From the NCBI GenBank assembly GCA_018398815.1, contig CM031600.1, forward strand, positions 57,000,197-57,064,196: a stretch of 64,000 nucleotides of DNA, in the 5' to 3' direction. Below the pieces are notes generated by a model. The model worked only from the letters and a program-made list of their open reading frames with translations. It was not told where the DNA came from and made no database searches. Position numbers and translations under genes: made by a program. The stretch is from Conus ventricosus (Eukaryota > Mollusca > Gastropoda > Neogastropoda > Conidae). Positions 23,780-36,100 of the stretch are shown here, one piece after another (position 1 is the stretch's first letter; every line of letters starts with the position of its first letter).

Positions 23780-24983
23780 TTTAAAGGTCTACTTTAGAGG
23801 TTTTCGATAATTGGTCTGCTTATGCAGAAATATGAAATGTTTGATAAATTGGTAAAACAAACATCCGATTCTCTCCCGATCACACGAAATCGATCCGCGA
23901 AAGTGGGCATTTTCACCTGTAATCAGGAAAATGGGAGGTAATCAACTAAATCTTGGCATGGCATGGCTTAACTACTCTTGGATGTGACGTCACATGATGG
24001 ACTGGCCGTCAGCCGCGACCTACACAACAAGCCAACGGCGACAGAAAGCGATTCTGATGGTTCTTGCACATCCCGATCGGTATTTAATTTATCATGTAAA
24101 AGCAGTGACTATGATTGCGACAGCCAATGTAACTCTGGGGATGTTTCTGCAAGGCCTTTACCTTATCAGTTTGAACGCTAAGTTCTTTTTACCACGTCAG
24201 TTCCAGCTGGACCACGGAAACGAGCTATTCAGTTCCAGCTGGACGCCCGAACACATCATTCCGAAGGCGTACGGACTTTACCGAAGTCTCGAGGGAGGCT
24301 ACCGACTGACTTCTTGATGCGATCACGCGTGGACGGCGAGCGGAGATTCTCCTTCCTCAAGCCTTAACGTGTTCATTCAATTTAACAAGTGTGATCTGTC
24401 CATAGATAAGAACAGAATAAACGTGCGACTATCGTACTCATCTGTACGAGCTTCCCACTCCGCCTTCAAAGTATACGCGCACAATGCAGACGAAGTTTTT
24501 GATCCACTCGAACGGGCTCGGCAATTGTCGGAACAGCTCGTTTCCGTGGTCCAGCTGGAACTGACGTGGTAAAAATAACTTAGTGGCCCGGCATGGTTGC
24601 ACCAACCGAATCCACTTATTTCGAGTATCTGGATCAGATGGAATGTGTGCAAAGAATATCCGTCTCCTGCTGAGCTGCTGCACACGCCTACAGCACAATA
24701 TCTGCCACCCCCTCGTGACCTTTTAGGCTGTGGGGATCGCAACTCGTGTTGATTTCACTTGGCGTTGGCTTGTTGTGTAGGTCGCGGCTGACGGCCAGTC
24801 CATCAAGTGACGTCACGGTTTTCGGTCTACCGCGCGGGGCTTAAACAGGTGTGCAAAACTCGTTTTTTTATCTATTAAATTCTTCCGGCGACTTTTTTTG
24901 AAAAATGAATACCATACTGTAGTTATATGACATGTAGACCTGTTTTTAACAAATTATCGAAAATCTCTAAAGTAGACCTTTAA
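23780..24983. mobile_element. Fold-back/TIR element, about 1.2 kb
   Basis: The ends TTTAAAGGTCTACTTTAGAG and its near-exact complement at 24950-24983 are inverted. Further inverted pairs lie inward: 23984-24037 with 24765-24818 (AGCCGCGACCTACACAACAA), and 24179-24232 with 24531-24584 (CCAGCTGGACCACGGAAACG). All share one centre near 24382. Intervening blocks do not pair. No transposase was seen. Confidence 0.7.
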
Positions 24984-25233
24984 AACCAACAAACAAAACT
25001 TGCTTTAAACGGAAAATTAAAAGTCGTTTTGTTCTTAAAACAAATGTGAACTCTCCTTATCCCCCTCCCCATCCCCCAAAGTGTCAAATACGATCATCCA
25101 AATTCAGAATGCAAATCAAATGGCTTCCTTTTATTGTTTCTTTTTTTTTACAAACTGTTTTAAACAATGAAGATTACAAATACATTTTCTTGATCAGGTG
25201 TCTGTGCTTACTTTAAATGTAAGAGCATACACG

Positions 25234-25234
<1 letters not shown>

Positions 25235-25276
<42 letters not shown>
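25235..25276. repeat. (AC)n microsatellite
   Basis: An AC run. TTTATT (AATAAA on the minus strand) at 25130 and 25323 are candidate poly(A) signals for TECR. Confidence 0.75.
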
Positions 25277-25280
<4 letters not shown>

Positions 25281-26273
25281 ACATGATGAAAGTATAGAGG
25301 TAAAACTGTCAATTTTATGTGCTTTATTGTTGTTCTCCTGAAAGAGGCAGAGGCAAATGAAAATGATTCAGTTTGTTCGAGAATGTGGCCAAAAGGAACA
25401 CAACACTCAAAAACCAAACAAATAAACAAACAAACCTGCACGCGACCCCATCACACGGTAAGTGTTTGCAGAATTATTGTGTGTCTAATTCCTGCCTTAT
25501 GCTCCACATTCAACACCTGTAACATCTTTCTTTAAAACAAAAAATTGTTTGAGCACACAACAGTGTCATGAAACAGTTATGATTTCTGACTTAATATCGT
25601 CATAAACAGAAGCATCTCCCCAGAATACCAAGCATAAAGCTTTAAAACAACTTTCACAACAATACAAATGCATTCTCTTCCAAATTAATCATCTACATAG
25701 CAATCTGCCTTTGATTATTGACCAACAAATGAAAATTAAGCTTTACATCTTTGCACATACTTTTCTGACTTCAGCATCCACAAACGCCGAGTGAAATGTG
25801 TTTGACCACTCTGAAGACTCATGCTACAAGTATGATGCTGTACACTATCTTCCTGCAGATAAAAAAACCCAAAAAACAATCATTGCAATTTCTTTCAAAC
25901 ATTATTAAAAACAATGATGCCAAACATAACTTGCAACGACCAATCATTTAAAAATCACTGTAATAAACAAACTCCCAACAACAAATAAATAAGGTCTAAT
26001 TGAAATTTATGGGATTAGACAATCATCATGATGAAACTTTACAAGAACAGCAAAGTTAAACATGAACTTAGTAATTAAACACTTGGCAACGTAATGGAAA
26101 TCAACTATTATGCCAGATGCAACTGAACAATCAGCGTTTCAATCTACGCCACTACACCAAACACAAACAAACTCCTAGGATATCCTGCTCACCACAATCA
26201 AGCATACAACATTACGATGGACATGGATCTTGCCAGTGCCAACAGCGCGTGGGAAAGAGATGTGACCTTTGCC

Positions 26274-26401
26274 TCACATTAAGAATGGAATGATGGAAGT
26301 ACGGCGGCGAGGATAGTCCTTGAACTCCTTCAGGTAGTTGCGATGCTTCCCCTTGGCCCACACCGCCATCTGGTAGAAGCCGGCAAGCATGAACAGACCC
26401 G
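26274..26401 (-). CDS. TECR: TECR exon 12 (last coding exon)
   Basis: It encodes [20 protein letters not shown] and then [13 protein letters not shown], ending IIPFLM and TGA (complement of 26274-26276). Acceptor TTTTTCAG. Confidence 0.94.
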
Positions 26402-27866
26402 CTGAAAAACAAGACCGCAGAATCAGACGACAGCGAGACGAAGAGGAATATTTATCGGCACTGATCTACTGATATCCTTAAAGCTGTTAAAATCTAGGCT
26501 GAAATTTAGGCTTAGCTGACTGCAACAGACTTTCCCTTAATTTATCATATCCAGACTTAAAAAAGGAAAAAGCAAAAACCATTCATGATAATTTCAAAAT
26601 GGAGTGACTGATGGCGGCGAACGAAGTAAAATTTAGAAATAGAGTTTGTTTCTTACCGCCAATGACATTGACAAACAAAGCACATGACAAGACACGATGC
26701 ATTTCAACCACTTGGGTCTTCTTCAGGCGAAAAAATAAATCACATTTAACATTTGGGACAGTACAAACAAAGAACGAAAAACGAAAAAAAAAGAACGAAA
26801 AATGACTCATCCGTTGTTGTCCATGGGTGGGGAGAATAGCCGGTAGGCGGAAATGACATGGGGATTATCGGAGAGGAAAAAGGAGGGGGGGGGGGGGGTT
26901 GCGTAGGGGGGTTGCGTAGGGGAGGTGTGTGTGTGTGATATGATAGGGTTGTGTGTCTAGTTTATTGGGATGGTGTGATATCTTTGGATGGTTGTAATGG
27001 TGGATTGATAATAATGGTAAGGGAAAAAAGGGAAAGGGGGGGGGGGGGGGGGGGGGGGGGACAGGAAGAAAAAAAAAAAAAAAGTTTGGGTGAATAAAAT
27101 AAATGATTTTGTTGGGTGATGAAAGAGGTAGTGGTAGTATGCGTGGGTAGTTGAGAGGTGTGTGGTAATGTTAGGGAGGGAAGGGGATGGAAGATAAATG
27201 GTGATAAGTTATGATCAGGGGGGGGGAGCAGGGGGGGGGGAGCAGGGGGGGGGGGGGTGAGGTGGAAAAAAAAAGGGGGGGGGGGAGAATGGGGGGGAGG
27301 AGGGTAATGTGTTTTGTGGGGGGGGGGGGTGGGAGGGGGCAAGAGAAGGAGAGCTCATATCTCATCATCCACTATGGGTGGGGGGTGGGGTGGGAGGTTC
27401 AATAAATGGTGTTGTTTAAAAAGTGAACAATGCTGTGGGATGATGTTCATTGCAACAGGTGAAATAATGTGTTGGCATCAATATGCTGATGTTTGTTGAG
27501 AGAAGATAGCAGTGATCAATGAAAAAACAGGTTATCATTGTGTTGCACACACACACACACACACACACACACCACACACAAACACAAAGGGTGGGGGGAT
27601 GGGGGACCGCATATAAACATTGTTCTGGGTGAGTTAAGATCATGTGATCATAGTGAGACTAACTGTGGAGAGTTTTCACACACATATTTACTCACACATA
27701 CACTCATTCACACACACACACACTTTAAAAAAAAAAAAAAAAAATTAAATTATTATCATCAATCAGTCACTGATAGGTGATGATCATATGAAGTCAATGC
27801 ATCAATATGCTGATGTTTGTTGAGAGAAGATAGCAGTGATCAATGAAAAACAGGGTATCATGTGTT

Positions 27867-27904
<38 letters not shown>

Positions 27905-30900
27905 ATGATAAACATTCACAGGAAAAAATAATCTATATGGACAAATAGACTACAGAATGGTCAGCCAGTGTCCAGCCTGGGCAGAGAGTATATCTGAAAA
28001 AAAAAAAGAAGTGAATGTGGGCGAACTGCACAATGAATGCCCAGTGTCTGCTCTGGACATGTATGGTCTCACTACCTGTTCACCAGATTTCAACCAAAAA
28101 GGAAAAAAAGAAAAAGAAAAAGAGGCTGGATCTTATATAAATTTTCTAAAGAGACAAAAAGGTGAAGACAAGAAGCAAGACAGGACATTGGGCCATAAAG
28201 GCAGAAAACAGCGGACAATGGTAAAGAAAAGATTTCTTTTTTATTTCAAAAAGGCTGATTCACAGAGAGTGACAGGAAAGAGGAAATTACTAGCACAAAA
28301 CATCTGAAGGCTGAGATACAATCCCCTTCTACTTAACACACTTTCAAACTCTGGCATATTGCCAATGAGTTAAAACTACTGAAACAATCTGAATGGTGAT
28401 CAGTATGACAATAATGTGTAAGGTTCAACTGTAAAGAAGAACAGCAACATTTACTCCTAAGGTAGACGCATAATTTCTTTTCTTTTGCATGTCTTTTTTC
28501 TTTTAAAAAAAACTAATTTATATGAAATAAGACCAAAGCAAATAGCCAGACTCTAGGCATGTTGAACTAAGTACGTGACAAAACTTATTCTTTTTTCCTT
28601 TAAATTTTTCCCAACATACCGCCCCCATTATGTTCACCAGCATTATACCCCACTCACAATGTACCATCGAAGTCCAACACTGGGCGTCACAGTCTGAATG
28701 CACAGCAACACATTAAACCTTTCTCTTAATAATCTAAAACTAATTCTTGGGTATCAGAATTGAATTCATTCGATCAACAAACACCGAATGCCAAACCAAA
28801 CTGGAGTGGAGGTCTAACACAGAAATGAAATAGTACTGGTATAAAAGCAGCTGTTGTACAACAATGCATCATGCGCACATACACAGGGAAAGACTGGTTC
28901 CACCAGCACATATGGAGAAAGAGTTAATGTACATCAGCCCTCTGCAATTTTCCCCCAGTATACAAAGGACAAAACTCTACTGCTGAGGCCCATAACAAAG
29001 ATCCCCGAATTCCTCAGCATCCATTACTGTACCCCTACAACCTACTGTCAAGAGTGTTGCTCAAATTTCCTGACCAACACTGCAGGTATCTGTATCTCTC
29101 GGGCGTGGTTGACGTCGGGATATATTATGAAAGTAAGCATAGAGTACAGCCCTGTCATGCAGTCTCAGACTGGAATGGAAATCCGTAGCATCATCTTCAT
29201 TCTCATCAATCAGCATTAAACCAAAAAAAAAGTCTCAAATTCTGTGGCCCTTCATGCCCTCTCTCATGGTGATCTCAGTTTTGATATCCTATCCTCGTTC
29301 ATGGCCGTGGTTTGATTCTGTTGGGGTCAACGGTATCTGCAAATTCATGGGGGCTGTCGTTGGATGGACATGGTGGCGTCCTCTGGAGGGAGAGCTTACT
29401 CACATTGCCTCCACGACTAAGCACTTATTGTCGTCAGTAGGGGGCCAGGGGCCAACAGTCTGAGTCGCACTGTTTTATGTTATTTTATTTTACTTTTTAA
29501 CATGCGCGCTGGTGACCTACTCGTTTTTGAGTGAACCAGTATTTTAGGAAGAAGAAGAAGAAGCTTAGTAGGTGGTGTCCTGCATATGTTGGATGAGAAA
29601 AGGCACCATGAACACCATCAAAGCGACTCAGCAGCAGTGCAGTGTCTCCTCTGGCAGGTTGTCTTCTTGATGACTGCTCCCTGTGGATTGCCGGTGTCAG
29701 GGCTGCTGCAGGACGGCCAGGCTGTGGCTGTGGACTGGGGGGCTCGGAAGGAGTGCGTGGGTGGAATGCCTCTGAGGTGGCACAGAAGATGGAACAGCAA
29801 AAAAGAAAAAGGAAAAAAACCAGAAAGCAGCGGAGAAGTGGAGACCTGGCAAACACTGGGTCATGGCGGTGAAGGAGGTCCAGGCCAGGAACTCGTAGGT
29901 GTAGTTGGGGCAGGACACCAGCCCAAACAGCCAGGTGAAGGGGTTGGACGAAGAGAAGGGGATCTTGCGCACTTTGGACCCTGCATTAAAGAGCACATCC
30001 ACTTTTCGTGTTAACCAAATGTTTGGTTTATTCAAATGGCCATGTTGTTTTTCCATAGCACGTATTTATCAAATATCTAGCACACCAGAATACATGTATT
30101 CTCTTACTCAGAGACAATTTCACTCCTTTTTCTTTTTTTTTCTTTCAAATTCAATGTATCTGAACATGTATTACCTTTTTGTTGTTGGTATTGACCTGAT
30201 GCATGTAATAATCAGTTCTTCATAGAGGAAACTAGGTCGTTGTAAACCTCACAAAAGTCACACGCCCCTTTTCAGTATAGAGTCCAACTAAAGTCATCAA
30301 AAACCTTAACAGGCAATGCTGGAGGTCTATTTCTTTAATTTCTTTACAATGATTCTCACATCAAAAACTGACAATTTCTGCTTAATGTATATTTCAATAG
30401 TGCACAAACTGAAAGAGTTTATTACTCAACCTCAAACAATGATACTGACATCTTAATCTCAAATTTTCAGCCAGGCTATCATATCTCAACAGCATGTAAT
30501 TTAAGGAGTTTGTTACCAAAACAATGATGACAGCCTAGAGAAAAAAAAACAATAAAAAAACAAAAGCAAACAAACAAACAAAAAAGCCCTTACCTGCAGG
30601 CCTCAAGTTACGCAGAGCAATGTGAATGGAGAAGTTTCCAAGCTCTGCAAACTGCACACCAAAATGAAAAGAAACAGAAGTTAAACATAGTCACGCTAAA
30701 CGAAACCAACCGACTACAGACAAATGCACAACTGTGGCCCATTTTCAGTATCACTAAAAAATGTCGCCAGTTTCTCTCTTGCACTCTCTCGACTATAGAA
30801 ATTCTCTTTTACTCTGGAATTTGTACCAAAATATACTCTCTCACACACACACACACAGACACACACACACGTACACACACACACACACACGCATACACTC

Positions 30901-33044
30901 ACATACACACAGGAGAGACAGTATGGGAGCAGGCAGGCTTCAAGAAACCGAAGGAGGACAAGACAGGAAAGTAATAGAGTGAGAGACAGAGAGAGATACA
31001 ATGTGCATAGGTGTGTGTCATGTGTGTCTGTGAGTGCAAGAGTGTGTGCATGCGGTGTGTGTGTCTGTAAGTCTTCATGTCTATGTTTTCATAACAGATG
31101 CAGAGAGACAGAGGGAGACACACACACACACAGACACATAAGACAAAGCATCTACTCACAAGAAAGCCAGCCAGTCCTGAGTAAATCTGCACATCTCATA
31201 CGCTTGCAACAACCAAAGCAGATCAAGTTACCACTTCTCCACACACTACTACGCTGCATCAACACGTGGACTTTCTTGAACACAGACGATGAAATCGGCT
31301 TAAAACAGGAGGAGGAAAAAAACCACTGAAGCTAGGGGGGTCCGGGGGCACGCTCCCCCGGGAAATTTTTTTTTTTAACCGAGTGTAAATCTATGCCATT
31401 TCGCGCTTTCTGGACATAATTTCAAGAGTTATTTAGTGCATAAAAACTGCTGTAAACACATAATTATTACAGGAAGATATATTTGGGACAAGGGGAGAAG
31501 GGGTTTAAAACACATAATTAAATGAACACTCCCCCTTTAACTTGAGTGTTTTACGGTGTTAACCAATACAGTCTTTGGATGAAATCTCACTTCTGGGGTT
31601 GCTCAATAAGTTTCACTTTTCTGGTTTAAATGATCCCACAATATCAAGTTTGAAGTTGGTGCACACAAAGTCAGTAACTGCATCAAACACTTTAAAGTTC
31701 AGTCTCATATATAACAGAGATCAACTTGTGGAATCAGCATTTTGAAAGTCACAAATATCCAAATTTTGATAAATGAGAAACTTGTGGAATCAGCACATAC
31801 TGAAAGTCAAATTTTGAAGTTCCTAAATTATAATAAACACTGAAATACAGGATTTCACAAGGACACACACACAAACACACAGCTTTGTCATTTGGGTGTT
31901 TGGGTGGTGGAGGCATTAAAGAAACATAGCAAGGAACTCTGTTTCTTCTTGCTGCTTGCATTGTCTGCACTGTCTTTGCCATCCACCTTCTTGCTTACTT
32001 GATTTCAACCCTATCTTTGTCTGCTGTTTCTTTGCTTTCTCCTGTCTGGCTTTCACACTCTACAATTTTTATTTCATTCTCATCCACCTTCTTGCTGACA
32101 ACTTGACTTTGATTAGTTTGAACCCTCTCTTTTTCCTTGCTGCCTCCCGCTGGCCATTTTCTATATCACCCTCTTTTTTCCCACAGGATTGCAATGTTCT
32201 ATCCTGGCACGTTTTACTGCTGCTAAGTGTCTTCAGTGACCTTTCTTGTAGTTCCACTCAGCGCCTGACGTTTGACACGTGCTTCGCTGAACGAATGTGA
32301 TCCTCAAGAGCTTTATTCCTGCGACCACCGTAACACTTCCTTATAGCACGTTTGCACCAAGCTAAACTGGTGCAATAACTTTGCGAAGAAAGTCTCCAAT
32401 GACTCTTCGTCAACTTTCTGAACCGTCCACTCCATTTCACTTGTTTTTAATTGCAGATTCGTCAAAAGATCGACCCGCATGAACAATGTCTGCGCGCTCC
32501 GCCATTTTGTTTTTTCCGGAAGTCCGACCGGAAACTTCTTCCAAGAATAATCAGGGGCCATAACTTGTGCGCAGTTGCTATGAACGCTTGCAAGCCGATC
32601 ACGGATACCTTGCTCCTGTCGTTTTTGTTTTTTTTTTTTTTTTTTTTTTTACAAACCTAAATCGCGGAATTCCGCCAGACGCGGAACGTTTTAAGCCTGG
32701 ATGATACACACATTACCATCATCATAAAGGACAAAGCACACAACTGATTTGTAAGCATTTTTTCTCATCTGTATATTCACAAGGAGAGAGGCAGCGGAAG
32801 TCACATGCTTGCCTAAGAAAACACATGCAACTAAAGAGACTGACAAAGCACATAAAAAAATGTTAGTCTTTCAAAACAACCCCCATCCCCCCTTCCCCAA
32901 AAGATCATTTTTCTGCTGAATGATTATCTATCTATTTATCTTACTATCTATCTTGCCATCTGTTTTTATACACAGACACATATATATATACTTTTTTTTT
33001 TCTTCCTTTCCTTTCTTTCTTCTTTCATTCAAAGTTTTAAGTAC

Positions 33045-33127
<83 letters not shown>

Positions 33128-36100
33128 TCTTTCCTAAAAACATAGCACAAACTTCCAAATGTACATTGGATATCATGATCCTACATGAAACACAGGAAAA
33201 AAAAAAAAAAAAATCTTAACACAAATTTCAAATGCACATCAACATCAAGATGTTTGTACATGAAAATTTATTATTAAAAAAGAAAGAAAGAAAGAATGAA
33301 AAAAGAACAAAAGAGAAAAAAAAACCAGTTTTCACAAAATTTTAGGATGTTTGCCGAGATCTGACATTATGATAAGAGTGAGCAAGACACAGAAAGACTG
33401 AATAAGGGAGGGAAGGGAAAGCAGTGGGTGTAAAGTGAGGATGAGGGAAAGGAAGGGGAGGGAGGGGGATGGAAAGACTAAAGGATGAGACAGGGGGCGG
33501 AAATAGCTCAGTTGGTAGAGCGCCGGACTCGTGATCCTGGGGTTGCGGGTTCGAATTTCGGAATAGGGGGATTTTTCCTCGGAGTTAACATTGGTTCTGA
33601 CTCCATTCCCCATACAGTCCTTCGAATGAGACTATAAACCCAGGTTCCGTGTGTGAACGCACGCACAACATCTTGCACACACGTAAAATTTCCATCACCA
33701 ACTTTCGGAAGAGAAGGCCAGTTTGGCCGTTGGTATGGATGACACGTGACACATAGCATGCACCTTCCCGAAGATGGAGTATGGCTGCCTTAATGGCGGA
33801 ATAGAAAAAGGGTCATACACACAAAACTCCACTGCCTGGCTAATACAGGGAGTGTCCCCAGGAGTATCAGCCTGCGTACGCAGAAAGAAAGAAAGAAAAG
33901 ACCAATCAAACACCTCACCTGGTGGAGTTTTACAGTGGATGATTCATGAAGTAAGCAACAAAGGCAGTAAATCCCCAGTAGTAGGTACTGTTCTGCAAAC
34001 ACAAACATGGCGAAATGTTGAAGTTCCTCCATAAAATAAACAAAGCCAAAGAATAAAATCATTGCTTCTACAAAAAGACTTGAAGCTTTCAGCTTGAAGA
34101 AGTCTTGATGGCACCAGGTTGCAGTCGATCTGAGCATCATTTTACATCATGACGGTGCTTGACTGTCATTTGAACGTTACAATTTTATTAACACCATAAA
34201 AGGGAGATGACTGTCCCAAATGAAACTACGGTCATTTTTGCATCGATTTTCCCTCACATTGTTTCATGATCACTTAAATTGGATTCATCCCATCCACCCC
34301 ATCCTTCCCCTCCCACCATCCCCCCAAGTCACTAAGCAAAGGTGTTAACATCCATTTTCAAGATGGTAGCGAAACTAAACCATTTTCAGGTTAATTTTTC
34401 TGTATTTCCTTTTTTTTCTTCCAATGTCTGACCAGTATGTACAGATAATTCCAACCTTCGAGCCAACACTTCTGATTAGTTTTAGAGCTGTGACAAAATG
34501 TGCTGAGACTGAGTGAATATATATGTGGTGAATCAAGATATTCAATCTTTTTTTGACCAAAGGCTACCTTTGCAGGGAATATTCAATGAACCCAGATAAA
34601 AACTCAAAGCATTACAGATTACAGACTGGCAGCGTGTATACTGAAAGTTGGCAAAGGGTTAAACAAGATGATTCATTCGCTTTCCTTTTCTTTTGGACAC
34701 AGGGTTTTTTTTTCCACTGAAAGACGCACAGCACAATTCAAATTTAGTAAGTCAAAGTGAAGTCACGGAGATTGTGAGGATTTGTGGTTGTTTTCTTTTT
34801 TAACTGAGGGGGGCACAGGCACAATTTATACTGTGCAAGTCAAAGTGAGTTTGTGGGGATTGTAAAGGTTTTGTGGCTTTGTTGAGGCCAATCTAAGGCT
34901 AAAAACTGTGTAACGGTTTGAAAAGGACAGGGGCATTTTGCTGATGGCACGGTTATTGTTAAATGGACAAAAACTCTTGTGAGTCCATAAGGACCTGGTT
35001 AATATTTGGTATTGAAACATTTGTTTATGAAAACAACTGTGTAAAACTAAATCAAAAGGTATTCTATGTACATATAGTAAAACTTTAGTTGTTAATTAAA
35101 AAGGAGAACTCTCTTTTGTCCGTCTTACTGGTTATGTGTGTCTATGTTGTGCAAGCAAGAATCTGACAGTATCTGTTTAAAAAAAACTGATGATAATCAC
35201 AGATCTGATTCCCATGAGATGCAACAATTTGATTGAATTCTTTTTTACACCAGCTGGCTCCTCCCCATATCTGAGTGTGCCACGGGTTTTAAATGGGAAT
35301 AATCTTCAAATTGCATGACCACCACTGCAGGTGGCCATTTCTCTCAGGCCTGGCTGACATCAGGGTATGCTATGAAAGAAAGTGTTGAGTACAACCCTGC
35401 CATGCAGTCTCTTACCAGAATGGAATACCATAGCATCTTCTTCATCATCTCATTCGCATTGATCATCATTCCAAAATTAAAAGTCTGATCTTCTGTGCTG
35501 ACCTCAGTTTTGTCTGTACGAGTGATGAGTTTGTCAAAGTCACTGACAACTGGAAAGTTTACAAGAACTTTCACTGTTTCGAAGTGACAGCACCTTCACA
35601 GGGGGTTACTTACTCACACTGGTTCCAAAAGACTAAGCAATTATCCATCAGGAAGGTTCCTGCATGTGTTGAATCTGAACAGGCACCACTGAATTCGGCT
35701 GAAATGATTCATCTGCAGTGGAGTGCCTCTGTGTCTCCTCTGGTGGGTTATGGGTTACCTTTTTATCATCCGATACCAACTGCTCCCTGTGGATGCTAGT
35801 GCAAAGGCTGCAATGGCACAAGTATGGGTGTGGTCATGTACTGGGAGCCATAGCTAGCGGCGCTTGAGAAATGCCACAGAGGAGCACAAAGGAAGAGACA
35901 ACAATAAAAAAAAAGTATGAATTCTGAGCAGGCAATGACAATGCATGAATTTTCTTGTTTAAAATGTTGGTTGCAAAAAGTTTTGTTTTCCATTCAGATT
36001 GTGCAAACAAGTAAAAATATTTTCTGTTAGCCTTGGCCCGCAGTTTCTGATTAGTCTTGGATTGCAGTTTGATCAAAATGCTTTCACTATCAAAAAGCAC

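Noticed and set aside
26962..27342. Proline-rich minus-strand frame
   Set aside because: It is the complement of the G-tract region and has no domain or splice context.
33494..33566. Functional tRNA-Thr gene
   Set aside because: A and B boxes and anticodon loop are present but the acceptor stem does not pair and a SINE body with (AAAG)n tail follows.
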